In this document: one piece after another, positions 16,655 to 24,469 of the stretch
How the letters are laid out: the number at the start of each line of letters is the position of its first letter
Numbering within the stretch: position 1 is the stretch's first letter
Source: a virus
Direction: 5' to 3' (one strand)
Length of the DNA stretch: 24,469 nt
Virus record (IMG/VR): IMGVR_UViG_3300010354_000627
Location: 1-24,469 of that record
Translations under genes and position numbers: made by a program
Notes under the pieces: model-generated
Seen by the model: the letters and a program-made list of their open reading frames with translations, nothing else
Told to the model about the DNA's origin: nothing
The model's database searches: none

Positions 16655-19600
16655 ATGCCACAAAAGACTAATTTAAACATCAGTCCTTACTATGATGATT
16701 TTGATAAGGCAAAGAATTTTTACAGAGTTCTTTTTAAGCCTGGTTATCCTGTTCAGGCAAGAGAACTAACTGGTCTACAATCAATTCTACAAAATCAAAT
16801 AGAATCATTCGGAAGTCATATATTCAAAGAAGGTTCTATGGTAATTCCTGGTGGAGTTACCTATGATGATAGATTCTATTCAATAAAAGTAAATCCAGAG
16901 CATCTTGGAGTAGATGTTACAGTATACTTGGATGCACTTGTCAACGGAAAAGTAAGAGTTAGAGGACAAAGTTCTCAAATTGTTGCCTCTGTTAAAAAAT
17001 ATCTTTTACCACCAGAAGAAGAAGTTGATGAAATAACAATATTTGTTAAGTATGTTGAATCTGGGTCTGATTTACAAAGTTCTCCTTTTCCCGATGGAGA
17101 AATTCTTGTTCTAGAAAGTAATATAACATATGGAAATACAACGTTAAATGCCGGAGATACAGTTTTAACATTAGTTTCTCAAAATGCAACTGCAACTGGA
17201 TCAGCAGTTGGTCTGGATAAAGGTGTATATTTTATTAGAGGAACATTTGTAGATGTACCAACAACTCAGATAGTTCTTGATCCATACTCAAATACTCCAT
17301 CATATAGAGTTGGTTTAGATATTCTTGAAGAAATTGTAAATTCGAACGATGATTCTTCTTTAAATGATAATGCAAAAGGATTCACTAATTATGCTGCACC
17401 TGGCGCAGATAGATTTAAGATTAGTGTAACGTTATCTAAGAAATCCCTCTTAGACTTTAATGATACTAATTTTGTTGAACTGGTTAGAATTGATGATGGT
17501 GAAATCAAGAAGTTACAAAATTCTTCGGAATATTCAGAGATAAAGAAATATTTTGCGAAAAGAACATACGAAGAATCTGGCAACTATGCATTAAGCCCAT
17601 TCAAGGTTAATGTATTAAATTCTCTTAATGATGAGATTTCTTCTGGTGGAATTTACAGAGAAGGTGAATTATCCGAGCAAGGAAATCTTCCATCAGAAGA
17701 TACCATGTGTGTTAGAGTATCTTCAGGAAAAGCATATGTAAGAGGATATGATGTTGATCTTGTAGGATCTACTGTTATTGATGTAGAAAAACCAAGAGAT
17801 ACTAAAACAATAGATACGGCTCTCGTTCCATTTAGAATGGGAAGTCTACTTAAAGTTAATAATGTTTATGGAGTTCCATACATTAATATTGGGGACCCTA
17901 TTAGTGGTGGAACCAACGTAGTAGATCTTTATAACAGAAGAAGAAATACATCAACTACAAATGCCGGAACTGGAACAAAAATAGGTGAGGCAAGAATATA
18001 TTGGTATGGAGTATCAGATGCTCCATATACTGGCGCATCTACTGAATGGGATTTATATCTTTTTGATGTTCAAACTTATACAAATTTATATCTTTCTCGT
18101 GAGATTAGTATTTTAGAGGCACCAGCAACTTCTTTTGTAAGAGGTTTAAGTAGCGGTGCTACTGGATATGTTGTATCAAAACCAAATAACTCTTCATTTA
18201 GTTTATCTCAAACGTCTGGAACCTTTATCCAAGGTGAACAGATTATTATCAATGAGGATACTTCGACATCTGCTGCGATCGTATCTGTAATCACATATAC
18301 AACGGATGATATTAAATCTGTATATCAAGATTCGACTACGCTGAATTCTAGTTTACAAACAGATTTTATTGCAGATACTGTTTTGTATGATAGAATTCTA
18401 CCTAATTTTTCTATTGTAGATCAATTAAGCATTACCCCTGCTGGATCTGCAACATGTACTGGAAAAGCATTTTCTGGTTCAATCGGAATTAAAACAGAAT
18501 CAGTAATTAAATATCAGAAAGGAAATTCAACTGTCCCAACTTTTAATAGAGTAAGTAATATCTCTGCTGATGGAAGTACAATTACACTTGCAGCATTAGA
18601 TACGACTGCAACAATACCTGGGGTTGGAGAAGGATCTTTACCTGGAATAACTACATCTTCTACATTTTCTATTGCTGTTCCCAGAATAACAAATCTAGAT
18701 AAATCTTCTCTGTATGCAGAACTGCCAAAGAAAAATATTTCTTCGGTAAATCTATCAGATTCTAGTTTAATAATTACAAAGCAAGTAACTGGACAGACAA
18801 CAACATCAACAGGAACACTGACAATAACAGCATCAACTGTTTTAGATGCTTCTGCTGGTATTACTAGTGCATTTTTTGAATCATTTGATGCCGAAAGATA
18901 TTCAGTCCATTATAGTGATGGTACAACAGAAGATCTTAGATCTGATCAAGTTACAATTGGAACTAACGGAGATTCTGTTGCATTTACTGGATTAAATTCA
19001 GGAGAATCCAATGTTACTGTAATATGCACTCTAAGAAAAACAAACGTAACTAATAAGTCTAAAAATTATATTCGTAGTTCTAAGGTATCCGTTATTAACA
19101 CAAGTGGAATATCTACCACTGCAAGTGGATTGACAACCAGTAAGTATTACGGAACTAGAATTGAAGATAGAGAAATATCTCTGAATGTTCCCGATGTTGC
19201 GAATGTCATTGCAGTATACGAATCTACAACTACCTCTGCTCCAATCCTAGACAAATTAACTTTTGTCTCTGGATTGTCATTGGATACAAATACAATATTG
19301 GGTGAAAGAATAATTGGCGAAAATAGCAGAGCAATAGCGCAGTTGGTAACAAGATCTTCTTCTACTGAAGTTGAAATTGTTTATTTAAATGCCAATAGAT
19401 TTGAAGTTGGAGAAACTGTAAAATTCAAGGAATCTAACATTGAAGTTGCGATTCAAAGTTTGACAAAGGGTAGTTATGTAAATCGCACAAATAATTATAC
19501 TCTAGATAAGGGACATAGATCTCAATATTGTGATTATTCGAGACTTGTTAGAGTTCAAGGTGGTCCAACACCATCAAAACAACTTCTTGTTATTTTTAAT

Positions 19601-22600
19601 TACTATGAAGTAACCTCAGGAAATAGTGGAGATATATTCACCGTAAATTCTTATACTAGTGATAGATATGCCAAGGATATACCTATTCTTCCAGGTAATA
19701 TTAGAGAAACTGATGTTTTAGATTTTAGACCAAGAGTAGAACCATTTACATCAACAACAGCATCTCCTTTTGCATTTAATAGTAGGTCTTTTGAAACTAA
19801 TTACAGATATGTGATTGCACCCGATGAAAGTTCTCTGGTTGGATATAGTTATTATCTACCAAGAACCGATAAAATTACTCTCAACAGGTTGGGACAAATT
19901 AGTGTAATTAAAGGAACTTCATCCGATAATCCACAAGCACCTGTTGATATTGATGATGCAATGGAAATTGCTCAGATATCATATCCACCATATCTGTATG
20001 ATCCCGTAACTGAACCATCTATAAAATTACAAGATAATAGAAGATTTACAATGCGCGACATTGCAAGTCTTGAAAATAGAATTAAAAATTTAGAAACTAC
20101 AACTACGCTGTCGGCACTTGAACTTGACACCAAGTCATTACAAGTAACTGATGCTCAAGGTTTAAATCGATTTAAAACTGGATTTGTCGTCGATAATTTC
20201 CAAAACAGAGATTTTATAGATCTTGCTGATAGTGATGTTAAGTGTGATGTTAATGTTGTTGACAGAGAATTAATTTCTGCTGTTGATTTTTGGTCAATGT
20301 CTGCTGAACTGGCATTGGATCCTGGAATTGACCCAGCAGCTGCTGATTTATCTTCTAACTTAAGACTATTAGATACTAATATCAGAAAAACTGGCGATTT
20401 ACTTACCCTAGATTATACTGAAATTGATTGGATTAATCAACCACAGGCAACTCAGGTCGAAAATGTCAATCCATTTAATGTTGTCGTTTTTGTTGGCGGC
20501 ATTGCTATGGATCCTGTTTCTGATAACTGGGTCAGAACCATTTACATTGATAATAACAGAACAGAATCAACTGGAGCAGCATGGGCTGAAAAAGCAAATC
20601 AAAATGTTCAGGTTAATGTTAGAAGAGAAGGTAAGAAGGAGATAGAAACCAGAACTACTACAACTTCTTTCACAAATGTTCTTGAAGGTCCATCAAGAGA
20701 ATTTAATTACGTTGAAAGTGTTAAAGTTTCTGGTGATGCAGATCCATACATGCGTTCTAGAAATGTTTATTTCAATGCAAATGGACTGAAACCATTTACT
20801 ACTCATTATCATTATTTGGATGCTCAACAACCAGATTTTTGTCCGAAATTATTAGAAATTCAAATGAACTCTGGAACTTTCCAGATTTATGAGAAGGCAA
20901 AAGTCTATTATAATGGGCAACAAATTGCAAGAATAAGAGTTCAAAAACCAAATCATAAATTTGGAGATACTAGTAGACCAGATATCGGTGCTGGTTTAGG
21001 TTCACCATCAGTTTTGGTTGAAAATTATAGTGTAGACCCATATGATAGAACTAGACCTGCACCTGGAGATTCATACTCAGCAACTTCAAGATTATTCAAT
21101 GTTGGTGTAAGAGCACTGTCAACTGAACCACATGTTTATTTTGGTTACGTTGTTTCTGGCGCAACTATTGTTGGTGAAACTAGTGGTGCTGTTGCTACTA
21201 TCACAAGATCGGAACTTATATCTGATAATTGGGGAGACATTGTTGGAAACTTCTTCTTCAGAGATCCAAACACAAATCCACAACCACCCGTTCTAATTAG
21301 ATCAGGGACTAAAACATTTAAAGTTACTGCTGTTCCTCCTGGTGTCACTCCATTGCCAGGAAGTACTGCTTTTGCAAGTGAGGCGATTGGTTCATACAGT
21401 GGAACTGGAACTATTCTAACTCAGAATACAACAACAGTATCTGTAAGAAATCCACCCCCACCAGCAACAAGACCAAATGATGTAAATGTTGCTGTTAAAG
21501 CAACTCATAGAGATCCTCTTGCACAAACATTTACAGTTGATGGAACAGGTGCATTCTTAACATCATTTGATGTTTACTTTGCAACCAAAGATCCTTCTGC
21601 AAAGATCTTTGTTGAACTTAGAACAGTTGAATTAGGGACACCAACAAACTTCTTGGTTCAAGATTATACTCAGGTTTCTCTAAATCCAAACGATATTCAA
21701 ACTTCGACGGATGCAACGGTTCCAACTAGAATTAGGTTCCCATCTCCCGTTTATTTGGAAGCAGATAGAGAATATGCCTTAGTATTCTTATCTCCTGCAT
21801 CTGATTTGTATGAGATGTGGGTCGCAACAATGGGTCAAAAAACAGTTAGAACTCAGAACTTCCCAGATGTTCAATCAGTAGTTGTTTCTAAACAGTATAT
21901 TGGTGGAAGCTTGTTCAAATCCCAAAACGGAACCATTTGGACACCAAGTCAATATCAAGATCTAACATTCAAACTTTACAAGGCAGAATTTGTTTCTTCT
22001 GGAAGTTTGACCTTCTATAATACCCCAATTAATCCAGGAAACATTAATGCTGGTAAATTACCATCAAACCCAATTAAAACATTACCAAGAAAACTAAGAG
22101 TTCCAGTTGCTAATACGTCATCTCTTACATCAATCCTAACACCAGGAAGAAAAGTTGGAGAAGGTTCTGTTTCCGGAACTAGTATTACTGGATTTATTGA
22201 GCAAGTTGGTGGTGCTATTAATTCTACTGGAACGGGATCGGTAGAAATAATTGGAATTGGAACTGGTTATCCTAATGGAACATATAACAACGTTCCCCTA
22301 TATTCTATTACTGGCGGTGGTGCAGATGCAACTGCAAATATTACCATAGCAGGTGGAACAGTATCGAGTGTCAGTGTTACTGGTGTTGGTACTGGTTACA
22401 TACTGGGAGAAACACTTGGAATTACTACAAGTTCTCTTTCTTCTGGTAGTAGCAGTGGAAGAGGGACTGGTGCAAAAATTGGCGTCAAAGCAATTGGAAA
22501 TCCAACACACTTGTATCTAACGAACGTTCAAGGTGAACAGTTTAATTCTGGTCAAACCTTAATTTACTATGTCGGTGACACAAGAACAACATCGTCTTCT

Positions 22601-23965
22601 ACAATTAATGGATCATCCTCTATCATAAACACCAAGTATTCTGGCAATGTCTTTGAAATTTCTCAATATAATCATGCCCACCATGGTGCAAACAATAAAA
22701 TTGAAATTCAAAATATTCAACCAGATACGCAACAAGTCGCAGTTACAGCAGACTTTGGAGTAAATGATACTACAATTTCTGTTGGAAATACAACTCCATT
22801 TGCAACCTTTGAAGGTATTTCCACTTCTAGTGGGTATGCTTTAATACAAAGCGAGATAGTTTCTTATAGTAGCATTGGACAAGGAACTCTAACAATCAAT
22901 GGTAGAGGTCTTGACGATACATTAACATTTGCTCATCCTTCTGGATCATTTATACAACCATACGAGTGTAATGGTGTTTCTCTGAGAAGAATAAACACTA
23001 CGCTTGATATTCCAACCAGTCAAATTTTGGTTAATTCATATTCATTAGATAAGTATTATCTGGAATTTGATAGAGGAACCAGATCATCAGGAGATGGGCA
23101 AATAAGTTTTGCTGATGAAAAGAGTGTTGGTGGGGACAGTGTTGAAATTTCACAAAACCACCAATTTAGTTCTTTGGAACCACAATTTAATGTGATTACC
23201 CCAGGAAAAGGCACTGTTGTTTCTAGTCAAATTAGAACAATCAGTGGATCAAGTGCTGGTGGATCAGAAGTTTCGTTCATAGATCAAGGATATGAAAGTA
23301 TTTCTCTAAACAGAACTACGTTCTTCTCAACACCTAGAATGGTCGCTTCTAGAATCAATGAAGTAAATAGATTGACTAATCTTCCTAGAAATAAGTCTCT
23401 CACTATGAGAGTTGATTTTGCTTCCGAAGATCGTAATCTATCCCCAGTTATGGATATTCAAAATGCAATATTTGTTCTGGGTAGAAATAAATTGAACAAT
23501 CCAATATCTGATTACATTTTAGATGATAGATCTAACAAACTCAGTGGAGATCCTCACGGATCAGTATTCATTTCTAAGAGAGTTGATCTAAGACAACCAG
23601 CAACTTCTCTTAAAGTTCTAGTTGGTGCAAATCGACCACCAGAAGCTGATTTTAGAGTCTATTATAGACTGTTTAAAGCAGATTCAAGTGAAGTTGAACA
23701 ATCTTATATTGCATTCCCTGGTTATGATAATCTGGTAGATACTGATGGTGATGGTTATGGCGATTTAGTTCTAGACGTAACTAAAAATAGTGGAAGACCA
23801 GATGCATTTGTTTCACCAAATGTTGATGGACAATTCTCAGAGTATCAATTTACTGCAAACAACCTAGACGCATTTAATGGATTTATTATTAAAATTGTAA
23901 TGTCATCCACAAATGAATCTGCACCGATTAAACTGATTGATTTTAGAGCAATTGCACTGGCGTAA
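16655..23965 (+). CDS. Large DUF4815-like virion structural protein (2436 aa)
   Basis: The N-terminus (PYYDDFDKAKNFYRVLFKPG at 11-30, QARELTGLQSILQNQIESFG, then HIFKEGSMVIPGG) matches the DUF4815 family of phage structural proteins. Further family-like blocks are KAYVRGYDVDLVG (about 358-370), QYCDYSRLVRVQGG (about 959-972), VLDFRPRVEPF (about 1019-1029), and NRRFTMRDIASLENRIKNLE (1128-1147), a helix likely to form a short coiled coil. GLKPFTTHYHYLD lies at 1377-1389. A jelly-roll-like domain starts at DPLAQTFTVD (1620). xxGxGY modules are at about 1861-1925. A DTDGDGYGD calcium-loop motif lies at 2362-2370 near the C-terminus. No signal peptide or membrane segment is seen. It follows gp8 after two bases and occupies the place of T4 genes 9-10, so a role at the wedge periphery or in fibre attachment is likely but inferred. 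The frame is intact and ends FRAIALA. Confidence 0.92.
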   Translation: MPQKTNLNISPYYDDFDKAKNFYRVLFKPGYPVQARELTGLQSILQNQIESFGSHIFKEGSMVIPGGVTYDDRFYSIKVNPEHLGVDVTVYLDALVNGKVRVRGQSSQIVASVKKYLLPPEEEVDEITIFVKYVESGSDLQSSPFPDGEILVLESNITYGNTTLNAGDTVLTLVSQNATATGSAVGLDKGVYFIRGTFVDVPTTQIVLDPYSNTPSYRVGLDILEEIVNSNDDSSLNDNAKGFTNYAAPGADRFKISVTLSKKSLLDFNDTNFVELVRIDDGEIKKLQNSSEYSEIKKYFAKRTYEESGNYALSPFKVNVLNSLNDEISSGGIYREGELSEQGNLPSEDTMCVRVSSGKAYVRGYDVDLVGSTVIDVEKPRDTKTIDTALVPFRMGSLLKVNNVYGVPYINIGDPISGGTNVVDLYNRRRNTSTTNAGTGTKIGEARIYWYGVSDAPYTGASTEWDLYLFDVQTYTNLYLSREISILEAPATSFVRGLSSGATGYVVSKPNNSSFSLSQTSGTFIQGEQIIINEDTSTSAAIVSVITYTTDDIKSVYQDSTTLNSSLQTDFIADTVLYDRILPNFSIVDQLSITPAGSATCTGKAFSGSIGIKTESVIKYQKGNSTVPTFNRVSNISADGSTITLAALDTTATIPGVGEGSLPGITTSSTFSIAVPRITNLDKSSLYAELPKKNISSVNLSDSSLIITKQVTGQTTTSTGTLTITASTVLDASAGITSAFFESFDAERYSVHYSDGTTEDLRSDQVTIGTNGDSVAFTGLNSGESNVTVICTLRKTNVTNKSKNYIRSSKVSVINTSGISTTASGLTTSKYYGTRIEDREISLNVPDVANVIAVYESTTTSAPILDKLTFVSGLSLDTNTILGERIIGENSRAIAQLVTRSSSTEVEIVYLNANRFEVGETVKFKESNIEVAIQSLTKGSYVNRTNNYTLDKGHRSQYCDYSRLVRVQGGPTPSKQLLVIFNYYEVTSGNSGDIFTVNSYTSDRYAKDIPILPGNIRETDVLDFRPRVEPFTSTTASPFAFNSRSFETNYRYVIAPDESSLVGYSYYLPRTDKITLNRLGQISVIKGTSSDNPQAPVDIDDAMEIAQISYPPYLYDPVTEPSIKLQDNRRFTMRDIASLENRIKNLETTTTLSALELDTKSLQVTDAQGLNRFKTGFVVDNFQNRDFIDLADSDVKCDVNVVDRELISAVDFWSMSAELALDPGIDPAAADLSSNLRLLDTNIRKTGDLLTLDYTEIDWINQPQATQVENVNPFNVVVFVGGIAMDPVSDNWVRTIYIDNNRTESTGAAWAEKANQNVQVNVRREGKKEIETRTTTTSFTNVLEGPSREFNYVESVKVSGDADPYMRSRNVYFNANGLKPFTTHYHYLDAQQPDFCPKLLEIQMNSGTFQIYEKAKVYYNGQQIARIRVQKPNHKFGDTSRPDIGAGLGSPSVLVENYSVDPYDRTRPAPGDSYSATSRLFNVGVRALSTEPHVYFGYVVSGATIVGETSGAVATITRSELISDNWGDIVGNFFFRDPNTNPQPPVLIRSGTKTFKVTAVPPGVTPLPGSTAFASEAIGSYSGTGTILTQNTTTVSVRNPPPPATRPNDVNVAVKATHRDPLAQTFTVDGTGAFLTSFDVYFATKDPSAKIFVELRTVELGTPTNFLVQDYTQVSLNPNDIQTSTDATVPTRIRFPSPVYLEADREYALVFLSPASDLYEMWVATMGQKTVRTQNFPDVQSVVVSKQYIGGSLFKSQNGTIWTPSQYQDLTFKLYKAEFVSSGSLTFYNTPINPGNINAGKLPSNPIKTLPRKLRVPVANTSSLTSILTPGRKVGEGSVSGTSITGFIEQVGGAINSTGTGSVEIIGIGTGYPNGTYNNVPLYSITGGGADATANITIAGGTVSSVSVTGVGTGYILGETLGITTSSLSSGSSSGRGTGAKIGVKAIGNPTHLYLTNVQGEQFNSGQTLIYYVGDTRTTSSSTINGSSSIINTKYSGNVFEISQYNHAHHGANNKIEIQNIQPDTQQVAVTADFGVNDTTISVGNTTPFATFEGISTSSGYALIQSEIVSYSSIGQGTLTINGRGLDDTLTFAHPSGSFIQPYECNGVSLRRINTTLDIPTSQILVNSYSLDKYYLEFDRGTRSSGDGQISFADEKSVGGDSVEISQNHQFSSLEPQFNVITPGKGTVVSSQIRTISGSSAGGSEVSFIDQGYESISLNRTTFFSTPRMVASRINEVNRLTNLPRNKSLTMRVDFASEDRNLSPVMDIQNAIFVLGRNKLNNPISDYILDDRSNKLSGDPHGSVFISKRVDLRQPATSLKVLVGANRPPEADFRVYYRLFKADSSEVEQSYIAFPGYDNLVDTDGDGYGDLVLDVTKNSGRPDAFVSPNVDGQFSEYQFTANNLDAFNGFIIKIVMSSTNESAPIKLIDFRAIALA
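22235..22429 (+). repeat. xxGxGY modules in the DUF4815-like protein
   Basis: Residues 1861-1925 contain VEIIGIGTGYPNGTYNNVPL and VSSVSVTGVGTGYILGETLG, joined by GGGADATANITIAGGT. The linker closely resembles ATATISGGQ between the last two units of the giant protein. This is the third adjacent gene with the same module. Confidence 0.75.
23738..23764 (+). other. Calcium-binding-loop motif (DxDGDGxxD)
   Basis: Residues 2362-2370 of the DUF4815-like protein read DTDGDGYGD, which fits the DxDxDGxxD loop of dockerin, thrombospondin type 3 and EF-hand-like sites. Only one copy is present and no E/D sits at EF-hand position 12 (residue 2373 is Leu), so a canonical EF hand is unlikely. Calcium is abundant in seawater, so stabilisation of the C-terminal domain by calcium is plausible, though inferred. 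Confidence 0.55.
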
Positions 23966-23966
23966 A

Positions 23967-24173
23967 ATGATACCAGTAGAAGGACACAAAAATCTTTTCA
24001 GAGATGAGAAAAGCGGAGCCATAGTCAATTGTGACTCCGCTGCATATTCTCAGTATATGAAAATGAAAGAACAGAAAAAAAGAGAGAGAGATGAACTCGA
24101 TCAAATAAAAAATGATATTGATGAAATAAAGTCTTTATTAAAGGAACTTATTAATGGACCCAGACAAAATTAG
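23967..24173 (+). CDS. Small coiled-coil protein (68 aa), function unknown
   Basis: I chose the ATG at 23967, one base after the TAA of the preceding gene, over an in-frame ATG at 23937 that would overlap that gene by 29 bases. The TAA-A-ATG junction recurs in this window, and MIPVEGHKNLFRDEKSGAIV looks like a natural N-terminus that I associate with small proteins of T4-like marine phages. Residues 1-30 are probably a small folded head; about 30-64 (MKMKEQKKRERDELDQIKND, then IDEIKSLLKELI) is a highly charged heptad-like coiled coil. This could be a chaperone-like or bridging virion protein; the function is unknown. It overlaps the next gene by 20 bases in the +1 frame. An inverted repeat lies inside it. 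Confidence 0.85.
   Translation: MIPVEGHKNLFRDEKSGAIVNCDSAAYSQYMKMKEQKKRERDELDQIKNDIDEIKSLLKELINGPRQN
24012..24041 (+). other. Inverted repeat inside the 68-aa gene
   Basis: AGCGGAG (24012-24018) and CTCCGCT (24035-24041) form a 7-bp GC-rich stem around a 16-base interval. A few further pairs, including wobbles, may extend it inward. It is distinctive because the surrounding DNA is AT-rich. No T-run follows. It may be an RNA processing or stability element, or may arise by chance. Confidence 0.4.
24141..24146 (+). promoter_or_regulatory. Shine-Dalgarno sequence for the 66-aa gene
   Basis: AAGGAA ends 7 bases before the ATG at 24154 and lies inside the coding end of the 68-aa gene. It supports the overlapping start at 24154. 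Confidence 0.7.
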
Positions 24174-24354
24174 TTTAGACAATTTGAGCAAAAGTTTTGA
24201 ATATTTTAAAATAGCAACAGAAATTGATAATATTGATTCTGTTGAAGATTTGAGAAACCTTGCAAAATCTTATGTAAAATTATACTTTAAGCAGCAAGAG
24301 GTTATCTCGAACTTTGGAACTGCCATCAAATCTTCTGGGTTTGATGAAGTATAA
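24154..24354 (+). CDS. Small helical hypothetical protein (66 aa)
   Basis: This 66-residue protein is acidic to neutral and probably all helical: LDNLSKSFEYFKIATEIDNI, then DSVEDLRNLAKSYVKLYFKQ, then QEVISNFGTAIKS. It has no cysteine, signal peptide or membrane segment. The pattern (S-x-E-Y-x-K-I-x-x-E-I-D ... DLRNLAKSY-x-KLY-x-KQQE) resembles small unnamed proteins I associate with T4-like cyanophages, but I cannot assign a function. It has a good ribosome binding site, overlaps the preceding gene by 20 bases, and is probably translationally coupled to it. Its TAA stop lies within the late promoter of the next gene. Confidence 0.85.
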   Translation: MDPDKISLDNLSKSFEYFKIATEIDNIDSVEDLRNLAKSYVKLYFKQQEVISNFGTAIKSSGFDEV

Positions 24355-24357
24355 ATA
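24350..24357 (+). promoter_or_regulatory. T4-type late promoter overlapping a stop codon
   Basis: A perfect TATAAATA spans the stop codon (24352-24354) of the 66-aa gene. It ends 26 bases before the ATG at 24384, a spacing like that of the other two late promoters (18 and 23 bases). Confidence 0.75.
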
Positions 24358-24383
24358 TATTTTAGATCCTGAACTGTTTATAA

Positions 24384-24469
24384 ATGGCAGAAATTAAGGT
24401 CAGAGTAGGGCAACAACCTGCAGTAAAAGTTATATCTTCACTTGCTGGTGCTCAAGGTCTTTCTTTGTC
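24384..24469 (+). CDS. Start of a further virion gene, cut by the window edge
   Basis: An open frame starts MAEIKVRVGQQPAVKVISSL and runs off the right end after 28 complete codons. It directly follows a late promoter with a 26-base gap, and no other start competes. The opening beta-strand pattern with a VGQQ-x-AVKV motif is reminiscent of fibre or other structural proteins of marine T4-like phages, but too little is visible to name it. No clear Shine-Dalgarno sequence is present. Confidence 0.75.
   Translation, partial: MAEIKVRVGQQPAVKVISSLAGAQGLSL

Noticed and set aside
20783-20821. THYHYLD in the DUF4815-like protein as a second YHYH domain
   Set aside because: The GxAxDGxPIYGP and LDExNG blocks are absent nearby. 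The motif sits in a GLKPxT segment common to DUF4815-type proteins, so the HYHY is coincidental.
24378-24385. TATAAATG at the start of the last gene
   Set aside because: It overlaps the start codon itself, so it cannot serve that gene; the exact TATAAATA at 24350-24357 is correctly placed.
1-24469. tRNA genes, CRISPR arrays, insertion sequences, introns, inteins or homing endonucleases
   Set aside because: None was seen on reading. The regular repeats are protein-coding modules with divergent DNA, not direct repeats with spacers, and the large genes are uninterrupted frames.

Overview
The window reads as part of the late structural region of a T4-like (Tevenvirinae-related) marine myovirus, most likely a cyanophage of Prochlorococcus or Synechococcus. 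A T4-like phage of another marine host such as Pelagibacter cannot be excluded, because no host-derived or auxiliary metabolic gene is present. The reasons are three recognisable T4 baseplate wedge proteins (gp25, gp6, gp8), T4-type late promoters (TATAAATA), low GC by eye (not counted), and very large repeat-built virion proteins of the kind known from marine T4-like phages. Every gene is on the + strand and coding density is close to 100%. There is no gene-free stretch over 300 bases, and I see no tRNA, CRISPR, integrase, insertion sequence or homing endonuclease.

Layout. 8-250 is a small unknown acidic protein. A late promoter at 252-259 precedes gp25 (283-684), gp6 (686-2611) and a 4148-residue protein (2615-15061). 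These three are separated by 1-3 bases and probably share one transcript. The giant protein occupies the place of T4 gene 7. It has a helical N-terminal domain of the phage tail/baseplate type, then thousands of residues of dispersed beta-rich modules, and an embedded YHYH-like domain. A second late promoter (15067-15074) precedes gp8 (15093-16652) and a 2436-residue protein with a DUF4815-like N-terminus (16655-23965), which stands where T4 has genes 9/10. Two short genes follow (23967-24173 and 24154-24354, overlapping by 20 bases). A third late promoter (24350-24357) precedes a gene cut by the right edge (24384 onward).

How the genes fit together. gp25, gp6, the gp7-position giant and gp8 should together form the baseplate wedge. 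The DUF4815-like protein is probably a peripheral baseplate or fibre-attachment component. The most striking feature is modular: the same glycine-rich 'xSGxGY' repeat occurs in the giant protein, as an insertion inside gp8, and in the DUF4815-like protein. This suggests that neighbouring virion proteins share and exchange one surface module.

Best leads for follow-up: the YHYH-like domain with an altered C-terminal signature inside the giant protein; the shared repeat module across three genes; a 12-bp perfect hairpin early in gene 8; and a GC-rich hairpin at the gp6/giant junction. Homology calls come from reading the sequence; no database search was run.
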